A stretch of DNA of 64,000 nucleotides from a virus: IMG/VR virus record IMGVR_UViG_3300044673_000097, positions 21,380 to 85,379 of that record; one strand, 5' to 3'. Positions 32,237 through 38,304 of this stretch are shown piece after piece. The notes under the pieces are model-generated. The model was not told where the DNA came from and searched no databases. It worked only from the letters and a program-made list of their open reading frames with translations. Made by a program: the position numbers and the translations under genes. Numbering within the stretch: position 1 is the first letter of the stretch; every line of letters starts with the position of its first letter.

Positions 32237-32486
32237 ACCTCCAATGCTCACGCTTCGATCCTCGATCGCGAGGTCAAGGCCTGTCGTTTCCATTTCATTC
32301 TCCTGCCCTGCAATCGATGACGCTTCGATCCGCGATCGCGAGTCGAAGGGCGCGAACGTGCACGCCACGGCATATCCCCTGCAATCGATGGCGCAACGAT
32401 CCTCGATCGTCACCGTCGTGGAGACGGTTTGCGGCGCCGCGTTTCCAGTGCCTGCACCCGTTCACGCTCCAACCTTTTCGCAATCG
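32237..32486 (-). CRISPR. Second CRISPR-like repeat set immediately upstream of the Cas12f-like gene
   Basis: Four imperfect repeats read on the minus strand: a degenerate one ending at 32451, then 32413-32378, 32342-32307 and 32272-32237. Their 3' ends are spaced 73, 71 and 70 bases apart, with unrelated intervals of 34-37 nt. The middle two agree at 28 of 32 bases and contain a CGATC-N3-GATCG hairpin followed by GCGYCATCGATTGCAGG. DR1 of the downstream array ends GCGCCATGGGGTGCAGG, 13 of 17 identical to this, so both sets belong to one family. The last unit overlaps the SD of the Cas12f-like gene, and the first overlaps the end of the 102-residue gene. Confidence 0.5.
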
Positions 32487-32770
32487 TGGATCGAAACGCA
32501 ATCGTTGGCGAGGACGATGCCTCGCCTTTGCGCCTTGCAGCAGGCGCTCTCGAAAACATCCGACTGGGCATCCTCTCCCACACGCGCAAGGATGCGTTCG
32601 CATTCCGAACTGTCAACGTGCAGCGCTGTCGATTCAGCAGATTGTTCCACTTGACAATCCCCACACCCCTCAAACTCCTGCCGCTCCGGCACCCACACCC
32701 GGCCAGTGCCGCCGCATGGGCAAGGCGGCTTGTACCGGCCCAGCGCTTCGAGCTGTGCGCGGGAGGTCAT
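32462..32770 (-). CDS. Zinc-ribbon protein (CPCGGTG type)
   Basis: The 102-residue product begins MTSRAQLEALGRYKPPCPCG at an ATG overlapping the previous stop (ATGA). CPCGGTGRVW and CGDC at residues 17-42 form a Cys4 ribbon of the DnaJ-like 'CxCxGtG' type. The C-terminal half is helical. It is the first gene of a run of small overlapping genes. Its 3' end overlaps a repeat of the upstream CRISPR-like set. Confidence 0.6.
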   Translation of the reverse strand: MTSRAQLEALGRYKPPCPCGGTGRVWVPERQEFEGCGDCQVEQSAESTALHVDSSECERILARVGEDAQSDVFESACCKAQRRGIVLANDCVSIHDCEKVGA

Positions 32771-33063
32771 CTCCCACCATCCTTGCGTTCGACGGTGAGG
32801 CCGAACACCTGCCCGAACACCGACTCGCAACCGCACACCTGACACACGGCCTTTCGGTCCCGCCATCGGCCGTGCTCCGACAGCAACGGCACCGTGCGCC
32901 CAATGGTCGCCTCCCAGCATGTGGGCTTCATCTTGGACATGCCCAAGTGCACCGGGCACAGCCACACGGACTTACCGTCAATCGTCAGGTGGATTGGCGT
33001 GTCGTTGCCGCACCGCTCGCCGCGATGATACCCGCGAGAGATCAACCATTGGCATTGGCTCAT
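32767..33063 (-). CDS. Small Cys/His-rich protein
   Basis: The start at 33063 (MSQCQWLISRGYHRGERCG) overlaps the upstream stop (ATGA). The 98-residue product has C4, C18, C36, C53 and a C-terminal CQVCGCE, consistent with one or two zinc sites, and a VWLCPVHL core. The 'C....r.G..rg.rCg......' start resembles small zinc proteins that phages encode in large numbers. Function unknown. Confidence 0.55.
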   Translation of the reverse strand: MSQCQWLISRGYHRGERCGNDTPIHLTIDGKSVWLCPVHLGMSKMKPTCWEATIGRTVPLLSEHGRWRDRKAVCQVCGCESVFGQVFGLTVERKDGGR

Positions 33064-33266
33064 GCCAGCCTCCGTAGCAGCTCTCGGTATTTCGCGTTCA
33101 CCCGCGCGAAAGCCATCTCGACCCGGGCTCGCGCTCCGATCGGGCGCGAGTACTCCGTGCACGCATTGGCCCATTCTAGGTAGTGCCAGTCGTCCAGCCT
33201 CCGCATGAACTCCGCGGCGAACATCCGGCTCAGTCGCGGCAGGTCCTCTTGGACAGGCTCGGTCAT
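33060..33266 (-). CDS. 68-aa helical protein
   Basis: MTEPVQEDLPRLSRMFAAEF continues as two amphipathic helices rich in Arg and Ala, ending KYRELLRRLA. It is coupled by ATGA overlap at both ends to small zinc-binding genes. No domain is recognised. Confidence 0.5.
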   Translation of the reverse strand: MTEPVQEDLPRLSRMFAAEFMRRLDDWHYLEWANACTEYSRPIGARARVEMAFARVNAKYRELLRRLA

Positions 33267-33469
33267 GGCTCAACCCTCCACGCAATCCGCCCCATGCCCT
33301 TGCACAGCGCGCATCGCATCCACACGCGCTGGAACCCGATTGCGACCTGCGTATTGCACAGCCCGTCGCACGCTGGGCACTTGTCCACGAACTGCTTGGG
33401 CCCGTCGACCTCGACCTTGATGCCAGCCTTCGCCAGTTCGGCGACGGTGAATGTCAGCGTGACGATCAT
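33263..33469 (-). CDS. Cys4 zinc-ribbon protein (68 aa)
   Basis: MIVTLTFTVAELAKAGIKVE leads to a ribbon with CPACDGLC (residues 31-38) and CALCKGMGR (54-62). The start overlaps the next upstream stop as ATGA; a longer reading upstream is Arg-rich and unlikely. CxxCxGxG spacing resembles DnaJ/rubredoxin-like knuckles. Function unknown. Confidence 0.55.
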   Translation of the reverse strand: MIVTLTFTVAELAKAGIKVEVDGPKQFVDKCPACDGLCNTQVAIGFQRVWMRCALCKGMGRIAWRVEP

Positions 33470-33705
33470 GATCCAAACCTCACCGGCCACAGGTTGATCG
33501 GAAGCGGCTTCCCGTCGTCGTCGGTGTTTCGCGTGGCGGTGATCGAAAAGGCGTGGGCGCCGTGACACCCATCGACGCTCAGCGAGAACAGCCGATCGCG
33601 GGCGATGGTGAACATGCTCGACCGCCCATCGGCTTCCCACAACGTCAGCCGAACGGCATACCCTGCGACGATGTAGTTCAATCGGTTCGTGACACGCAAC
33701 TTCAT
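33466..33705 (-). CDS. 79-aa small protein, beta-rich
   Basis: MKLRVTNRLNYIVAGYAVRL has alternating strands (VAGYAVRLTLWEAD, SMFTIARDRLFSLSVDG) and ends in a Pro/Trp tail. It overlaps neighbours on both sides by ATGA. Unrecognised. Confidence 0.5.
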   Translation of the reverse strand: MKLRVTNRLNYIVAGYAVRLTLWEADGRSSMFTIARDRLFSLSVDGCHGAHAFSITATRNTDDDGKPLPINLWPVRFGS

Positions 33706-33929
33706 GGCTCTTCACTCACCACGAATTGATGAACCGCAGCAGTCGTATTCCTCGGCACGCCCAACCCCTTGACGGCCAGCTTGAGCTTTGCAGTGAGCAC
33801 GACTGGATTGTCCCATGGCATCGGCGTGCACCATTCGATTGCGGCGCGCACGACCGGCTCCCACTTCTCGAGTCGCTGCTCCAGCTCTCGGATGCGGCTC
33901 TCCAACGTCTGCTCTCTCTCCAGATTCAT
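33702..33929 (-). CDS. 75-aa coiled-coil protein
   Basis: It starts MNLEREQTLESRIRELEQRL, a canonical heptad coiled coil of about 30 residues, followed by a small globular end containing WDNPVVLTAKLKLAVKGLGV. The ATG overlaps the upstream stop (ATGA). Possibly an oligomerisation or scaffold protein; unrecognised. Confidence 0.5.
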   Translation of the reverse strand: MNLEREQTLESRIRELEQRLEKWEPVVRAAIEWCTPMPWDNPVVLTAKLKLAVKGLGVPRNTTAAVHQFVVSEEP

Positions 33930-34444
33930 CCCATTGCTCCTTCGCGAATCGCGAACGGCACCGCCACCGTATCCCCCCGCACATACAGCGGGTGGCGCGG
34001 GTGGCCGTCTTTCGTCTTGCCCAAGCACTTCAGCTCGCACACGCCGCGGAGCATGTCCACCACGTGCTCGGCGCGTTCTTTCGCTTTCGGGTGCGCGCCC
34101 CAGCCCGCAATCACAATCGACGACTCTCGGGCTGCACGCGCGATCGCCTCGTCGTTCCCATCGCCCACCGGGTCAGGGTGCGTCAAGAGCGCCTCGGGGT
34201 ATGGCGAGACGAGCGCGAACAGATTGACCACGACCATGCCGCCGCAGCCCCACGCCTTCGCGAATGAACGGCAGCGTCGAAGCGTCGGGTCGAGTTGCGT
34301 TTCATTCGCGACCGAGGGGTTCAAAAGCAGAAAGCACGCGGGCATGTTCGTGCCCCATCGGCGCCACAGCCGGAACCGATGCGCACGGTCGGCGCTGAAA
34401 GTCGCCCCGGCGCCAGCGTCGTCGAAGGGAAGGGCGCAGGTCAC
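33926..34444 (-). CDS. DUF1643 domain protein
   Basis: The GTG at 34444 overlaps the upstream stop as GTGA. The 172-residue protein has FRLWRRWGTNMPACFLLLNP, then NETQLDPTLRRCRSFAKAWG and GGMVVVNLFALVSPYPEALL, the DUF1643 signature ('R.~l.r.w....p.~~~i~lNPStA......D.Ti.r...~a...g~gg~~v~Nlfa.r.tdp..l'). The family is common in phages, probably nucleotide- or nucleic-acid-related, with no proven function. Confidence 0.8.
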   Translation of the reverse strand: MTCALPFDDAGAGATFSADRAHRFRLWRRWGTNMPACFLLLNPSVANETQLDPTLRRCRSFAKAWGCGGMVVVNLFALVSPYPEALLTHPDPVGDGNDEAIARAARESSIVIAGWGAHPKAKERAEHVVDMLRGVCELKCLGKTKDGHPRHPLYVRGDTVAVPFAIREGAMG

Positions 34445-34935
34445 GATGCTTTCCTCTCCGCCCACGCGACCGCCGCTCGGGCCAATTCCCGATCGGTCAC
34501 GGGCTCGTCGAATCCAATGCTCGCCCACATACAAACGCGCTGAAGGAACGCGAGTAGCGTCATGCTCGGTTCCGTCGCCCACGCCTCGCCGATTGCCTCC
34601 AGGACTTCGCACTGACGCCGATCGATGTCCTCGTCAGGCTGCCCCGTGGCGGGCTCGGTCACCTCGGACGCCTCGTTGCCAGTCTCGGGTTCCGCCGTCA
34701 CGTCCTGGGTCAAGCCTGCGTCGCGGCGAATGCCTTTGAGCCAGGCGGCGTCATCGGCTGCCGTCGCCGGGTCAACGTCGGGGAGCTGCTCGGTTGGCTT
34801 CGGGTCGCTCTTGCGCTTCTTCTCGCCCCACGGGAAGCAGGGTTGCACAGGCAAGCACACGGGGCCTGCGCCACGCCGAATGCTCTCCGGGTCCGTCAAC
34901 GTCTTGCCACAGAGCGAGCACCTCACGTCGCTCAC
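34441..34935 (-). CDS. DUF6011-type zinc-ribbon protein with acidic tail
   Basis: The GTG at 34935 (GTGA overlap) gives a 164-residue product. Residues 4-30 contain CSLCGKTLTDPESIRRGAG and then PVCLP, the 'Cg.CgR.Ltdp.Sv..GyGp.C' ribbon found in many phage and actinobacterial proteins. The middle is acidic and Pro-rich, and the C-terminus has helices with VLEAIGEAWA. It may bind nucleic acid. Function unknown. Confidence 0.65.
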   Translation of the reverse strand: MSDVRCSLCGKTLTDPESIRRGAGPVCLPVQPCFPWGEKKRKSDPKPTEQLPDVDPATAADDAAWLKGIRRDAGLTQDVTAEPETGNEASEVTEPATGQPDEDIDRRQCEVLEAIGEAWATEPSMTLLAFLQRVCMWASIGFDEPVTDRELARAAVAWAERKAS

Positions 34936-35189
34936 GACTCCCCTCCCGTCCCGCCGATGCCGCCCTCGCGCTCGCATTCGATCGGCCCCGGCAGGCGCAT
35001 ATCGGGATCGTCTCGCACCATGTCGAATCCCGCGGGCATCACGCGCGCCCGTTGCCCATCGGGCAGGCGCACGATCGTTCCGGCCTTGACGCCGCCGAGC
35101 GAGCCGAGGCGATTCTGGACGTTCTGCCACGTGACGATCTCGCTGCGGGGCAGGTCGACGTATCCGACCGACGTGCGGACCGTGATCAT
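34932..35189 (-). CDS. 85-aa protein, unknown
   Basis: MITVRTSVGYVDLPRSEIVT starts with a short beta hairpin and ends in a Gly-rich tail (GGIGGTGGES). The start overlaps the upstream stop. A Pro-rich segment (MPAGFDMVRDDPDMRLPGPI) lies in the middle. Unrecognised. Confidence 0.5.
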   Translation of the reverse strand: MITVRTSVGYVDLPRSEIVTWQNVQNRLGSLGGVKAGTIVRLPDGQRARVMPAGFDMVRDDPDMRLPGPIECEREGGIGGTGGES

Positions 35190-35419
35190 CGCACCGTTCC
35201 CAGGATGTTCAGGCCGACAGCGTAGAGTGCATCTGCGGCCACGCGCGCTTCGTATGCGCCTTGCAGGTCGTCATTTTCGAGCGCCAGCGAAAGTGTGTGT
35301 CTGCGCTCGACGACTTCATCGAACACCACGTTCGCGCAATCCCGGCGCATGGCTCGTCGGCCCATCACGTACGCCGGGCGCATCGCTCGCGGTAGGCCAC
35401 GGTGAATGCGGCTGATCAT
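35186..35419 (-). CDS. 77-aa helical protein
   Basis: MISRIHRGLPRAMRPAYVMG begins with a basic amphipathic stretch and continues with helices (VVERRHTLSLALENDDLQGA). It overlaps both neighbours. Unrecognised. Confidence 0.5.
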   Translation of the reverse strand: MISRIHRGLPRAMRPAYVMGRRAMRRDCANVVFDEVVERRHTLSLALENDDLQGAYEARVAADALYAVGLNILGTVR

Positions 35420-35742
35420 GATTCGCCTCCGTTCCCAAACGCCATGTGCGCGCACACGCCCGTTGCCTTCTCGCCGCACACCCCGCATTGAATCACCCGG
35501 CCGTTGTCCAGGTGGACCTGCCGCTCGGACATGTCGGCGCGCATGCGGGCGAGTTCGGCTTGGAGCCTCACCACCTCTCCGGCCAGCTCCTCGAACGCCT
35601 GCCGGATGGTCGTCGCCCGATCGGTCTCTTCGCAATCCCACCACGACGCCTCGACCTGATCGGCAATCTCGAGTGCGTCGGGCTCGTGGTAGACCTCGCG
35701 CAATGCCGCGAGCACCCTTTCGCGTTCGTGGTACTCAGCCAT
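35416..35742 (-). CDS. 108-aa coiled-coil protein with C-terminal Cys pair
   Basis: MAEYHERERVLAALREVYHE is followed by a helical coil (FEELAGEVVRLQAELARMRA) and a CGVCGEKATGVCAH ribbon near the C-terminus. Overlaps the next gene by 8 bases. A zinc-stabilised helical protein is likely; function unknown. Confidence 0.5.
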   Translation of the reverse strand: MAEYHERERVLAALREVYHEPDALEIADQVEASWWDCEETDRATTIRQAFEELAGEVVRLQAELARMRADMSERQVHLDNGRVIQCGVCGEKATGVCAHMAFGNGGES

Positions 35743-36037
35743 TGGACGCCTCGGCTTTCAGTTCCGCCGCGCAGTTGTGGCACGTCCACACCGCGTCGTC
35801 GTCCATTGCCCAGCCCGCGGGGTTGTCGGCGGGCGACTCGGCTCCGCAGCCCTCGCAGCGAATCACGTCGCCGTCGAACTCGTCGTCGGATTGCTCCATC
35901 GCCTCGGCCTTTGCAGCCATGAAGCCGCGGGCGTAGCTGTTCATGTCGAGCGTCCGCAACTCCGCGCGGGTCAGATACCCGTCGAGTAGCAGCGCGAGGA
36001 AGAAACACGACACCATCACCGATTCCACGAGGCTCAT
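35735..36037 (-). CDS. 100-aa protein with N-terminal hydrophobic helix and zinc pair
   Basis: The ATG at 36037 (ATGA overlap) gives MSLVESVMVSCFFLALLLDG, a hydrophobic N-terminal helix, followed by a charged middle and CEGCG (residue 59 on) and CHNCAAE. The gene at 42756 begins with a similar MSVVESVM stretch. A membrane-anchored small zinc protein is likely. Confidence 0.5.
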   Translation of the reverse strand: MSLVESVMVSCFFLALLLDGYLTRAELRTLDMNSYARGFMAAKAEAMEQSDDEFDGDVIRCEGCGAESPADNPAGWAMDDDAVWTCHNCAAELKAEASNG

Positions 36038-36390
36038 TCCGTCACCTCCAACACCTTCACGCCCGCCGCCTTGCAGCACTCGACGCAGCTCGCGGTTCCA
36101 GCACCACCCGGGAACGCGACCGCGCCGTCAGGCTTGCCCATGCTCACCATGCACTGGTTGCGCTTCGGACCCGCCGCATTGCCCAGCACGACCCACACCC
36201 AATCGGGAACGGGATACGGCTCACGAAGCACATGGTGCCGTTCGGCCCATTCGTCCGCAAGCGAATCGGCTCCCGAGCACCCGCCGTGGATCAGCACGTC
36301 GATGCCCTTGGCCTTGTGCACGTGGTCGAGCGTCGCGAACACCTTTGCGCGATCGCGGTACTCACGCCCGCCGGTTACGAGCAATCGCAT
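36034..36390 (-). CDS. SLOG/YpsA-like (DUF2493) nucleotide-binding protein
   Basis: The 118-residue product MRLLVTGGREYRDRAKVF has the Rossmann-like LLVTGGREYRD at the N-terminus, then VLIHGGCSGADSLADEWAER, the DUF2493 hallmark ('GGrdf.d.......l..........~~i~G.a.GaD..a..wa'). GKPDGAVAFPGGAG completes the fold. SLOG proteins bind nucleotides or their derivatives; phage copies may sense or alter nucleotide pools. The start overlaps the upstream gene by 16 bases. Confidence 0.8.
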   Translation of the reverse strand: MRLLVTGGREYRDRAKVFATLDHVHKAKGIDVLIHGGCSGADSLADEWAERHHVLREPYPVPDWVWVVLGNAAGPKRNQCMVSMGKPDGAVAFPGGAGTASCVECCKAAGVKVLEVTE

Positions 36391-36560
36391 TTCGCCTCCT
36401 CGAACCCCGCGCAATCGATCTCCGACTCGCCCCACCACCTCGGGTTGACCAGCCCCAGCGGTTTCAGGTTCGGCAGGTTCCGCTCGTCGCAATGGCCCCA
36501 GCCCGGGATCTCGGGGTCGGGTTGGAAGTTTCGGCACTTGGAGCAGCGGACGATGTTCAT
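36375..36560 (-). CDS. 61-aa Cys-rich protein
   Basis: MNIVRCSKCRNFQPDPEIPG has C6, C9, C24 (GHCDE), C51 and a C-terminal CDC. This is typical of small zinc-stabilised phage proteins of the 'rC..C..f......g.G.C' type. The start overlaps the next stop as ATGA. Function unknown. Confidence 0.55.
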   Translation of the reverse strand: MNIVRCSKCRNFQPDPEIPGWGHCDERNLPNLKPLGLVNPRWWGESEIDCAGFEEAKCDCS

Positions 36561-37000
36561 GGCCGATACCAATCCTGCGGTGAGGTGTTGAACCGAAGGG
36601 CCACGTCGCAATGTTCCGCGAAGGTCATGTCCAAATCGGCAACGCGGAACGGGGTAGCGTCGTCCTTGCCGTGGTAGTGCCCGACGTGGCACACCACCAC
36701 GTGCTCGCCCGAGCAATGCCAAACGGCACCTGCCACGCATTCCTTGATCTGCTTGCGGTGATACCACGTGGCGACGATCTCCTTGCCGTTGATGTCCAGC
36801 AATCCGATCCACGTTTCGCCGTGAGCTTCTAGAAACGCCTCGCGTGCCGCGTCAGACATCTCGCGGTCCACGGCATCGATCGCACCACGAAGGCAGAATC
36901 GGCAAAGTCGGTATGCGCAGAACGAGACGACCGGCGTCAGGCGACCGCCGCAATGGTCGCACATCTCGTGGCGCTTTGCCTCGAATGTGGGAGCGTTCAC
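36557..37000 (-). CDS. 147-aa zinc-ribbon protein
   Basis: The GTG at 37000 gives VNAPTFEAKRHEMCDHCGGR (GTGA overlap). CDHCGGR and CRFCLRGA form a Cys4 ribbon (residues 14-37). Later HCSGEHVVVCHVGHYHG adds Cys/His. The central WIGLLDINGKEIVATWYHRK is beta-rich. Unrecognised. Confidence 0.55.
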   Translation of the reverse strand: MNAPTFEAKRHEMCDHCGGRLTPVVSFCAYRLCRFCLRGAIDAVDREMSDAAREAFLEAHGETWIGLLDINGKEIVATWYHRKQIKECVAGAVWHCSGEHVVVCHVGHYHGKDDATPFRVADLDMTFAEHCDVALRFNTSPQDWYRP

Positions 37001-37266
37001 GGCACCCTCCGCACGATCGTTCGCGTGCCCTCGTTGCTCAGGCATTGTGCAAGCAGCTTGCCGTCGCGGGACTCGCACGACGACACCCAATCGTCGCCAC
37101 ACGCCGAGGCACAGGCGGCGCGAACCACGCCCGCTCGCTTCTCGGCCACCGCGCAATCGTGGATTGCCCATGCTCCAAAACCAAAGCAGACGGCCATCAG
37201 CACAGTGAAGCCGGCCGCCGCCCCGATCGCGTTCCAATCCACCTTCCCATTGAAGTCGCGAATCAC
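36997..37266 (-). CDS. Small membrane protein (89 aa)
   Basis: Starts GTG at 37266 (GTGA overlap): VIRDFNGKVDWNAIGAAAGF followed by a transmembrane segment TVLMAVCFGFGAWAI (residues 21-35). The rest has Cys pairs (AACASACGDDWVSSCES) and basic residues. It probably sits in the host membrane. Unrecognised. Confidence 0.5.
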   Translation of the reverse strand: MIRDFNGKVDWNAIGAAAGFTVLMAVCFGFGAWAIHDCAVAEKRAGVVRAACASACGDDWVSSCESRDGKLLAQCLSNEGTRTIVRRVP

Positions 37267-37361
37267 TCTGACCTCCCGCGTTCGCTCTCCCACAGCACGG
37301 CGTCGATGAACCTCCACCATGCAATCCACGCCACGATAACCACGCCGATCCAGAATGTCAT
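37263..37361 (-). CDS. 32-aa transmembrane microprotein
   Basis: MTFWIGVVIVAWIAWWRFID then AVLWESERGRSE: an N-terminal helix of about 18 hydrophobic residues, then a charged tail. Its ATG overlaps the end of the next gene and its stop overlaps the next start, so it fits the operon exactly. Unrecognised. Confidence 0.55.
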   Translation of the reverse strand: MTFWIGVVIVAWIAWWRFIDAVLWESERGRSE

Positions 37362-37813
37362 CGGGAGGCATCCGAATTGTTGGGGGTTGAGGTCGATTCT
37401 TCCTCTCGCCAGAACGCGCCGATCTCGCGCTCCAACTCCGGCACGCGCTCCCATTCGTAGTTGCTGTTCTGGCGCCAGAATTGAAGCACGCGCCGCTCCA
37501 CGCTGTTCATCGTCGGGCCGCTCGGACAGCAATCGATGTTCGGCGGGTCGCCCCAGTGGATCTCGTCGCGCGCAATGCTGTCGGCGAGCTTGCTGCGCTT
37601 GCCTACCAAATAGTCGTGGTTGCTGCGGCTCATCGCCACATCGAACTCCCGCTCGCAGTTCTGGCACTCGATCCGAATCAGCGCGCACTCCATGGCGTAG
37701 ATGTCCGCCGTCTCGCGCGGGCTGAACTCGCTCCATCGCGGCACGGCGTTTTCGTCCCACCACTTCGGCGGGTCTGCGATGCGTCCTCGGATGTCGGCGT
37801 AATGGTGGTTCAT
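37358..37813 (-). CDS. 151-aa protein, unknown
   Basis: MNHHYADIRGRIADPPKWWD starts 18 codons inside a longer open reading, at the ATG overlapping the previous stop (ATGA). Features: CQNCEREFDV (a Cys pair) at about 50-59, and an acidic, Ser-rich C-terminus (EREIGAFWREEESTSTP). Possibly nucleic-acid-binding through the Cys pair. Unrecognised. Confidence 0.5.
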   Translation of the reverse strand: MNHHYADIRGRIADPPKWWDENAVPRWSEFSPRETADIYAMECALIRIECQNCEREFDVAMSRSNHDYLVGKRSKLADSIARDEIHWGDPPNIDCCPSGPTMNSVERRVLQFWRQNSNYEWERVPELEREIGAFWREEESTSTPNNSDASR

Positions 37814-38304
37814 GATGCGGCCTTTCTCGCCAGAAGTTTTCGCCCCACGAAGATGCCTAGCCCGCACGCGTCGCGCACGTGCGGATTGCTCCGCTTCGGC
37901 ATGTCTGCCACGTGCTGAATCTCGACGAGCGCGTGTTCGATCTGCTTGTCCTTGGCGGTCGGCGTTCCCGTGATCGTCTTGCGCCAGTCATACGACGACG
38001 CAGGCACGACCTCGCACGAGCACTTCGCCGACAGCCAGCCGCGAATGATGCCCGCCGATTGCGACGACTGCACCATCTGCTGAGCCTGCGCTGGCCCCAC
38101 GTACTTGCGCGCGAAGTCCTCGATCGCGATGGCGCGGGCGATGTGCTCGACGCCAATGGCGGCGAGTTCGCCGGCGCAGTCAATCTCGCCACCGTCGGCA
38201 AGCTCGATCGTTCCGGCAGCGACCCATCGCGCGTCATGTTCTGCGACATCGACCACGCACCAGCCAATGTGCTTGCCCGGGTCGATTGCGAGGATGCGGA
38301 TCAT
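37810..38304 (-). CDS. RuvC-like Holliday junction resolvase
   Basis: The 164-residue protein opens MIRILAIDPGKHIGWCVVDV with the RuvC first motif (IDPG, Asp7), followed by AIAIEDFARKYVG (Glu) and a C-terminal VRDACGLGI (Asp) in the right order, so all three acid motifs appear present. RuvC-type enzymes resolve branched DNA; phage copies act in replication/recombination and packaging. It is next to the helicase in the replication block. Confidence 0.75.
   Translation of the reverse strand: MIRILAIDPGKHIGWCVVDVAEHDARWVAAGTIELADGGEIDCAGELAAIGVEHIARAIAIEDFARKYVGPAQAQQMVQSSQSAGIIRGWLSAKCSCEVVPASSYDWRKTITGTPTAKDKQIEHALVEIQHVADMPKRSNPHVRDACGLGIFVGRKLLARKAAS

Noticed and set aside
32213-32293. A 26-codon frame (METTGLDLAIEDRSVSIGGD on) with AGGAG six bases upstream, overlapping the Cas12f-like start
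   Set aside because: It falls in a spacer and repeat of the upstream set, and the same repeat reads in other frames elsewhere; kept as a possible leader peptide but not called.
36920-36929. Ten-base match of the start of the spacer at 29917 to a coding region
   Set aside because: A 10-base match is weak in 64 kb, with no Cas12f-type T-rich PAM beside it; needs a full spacer search.
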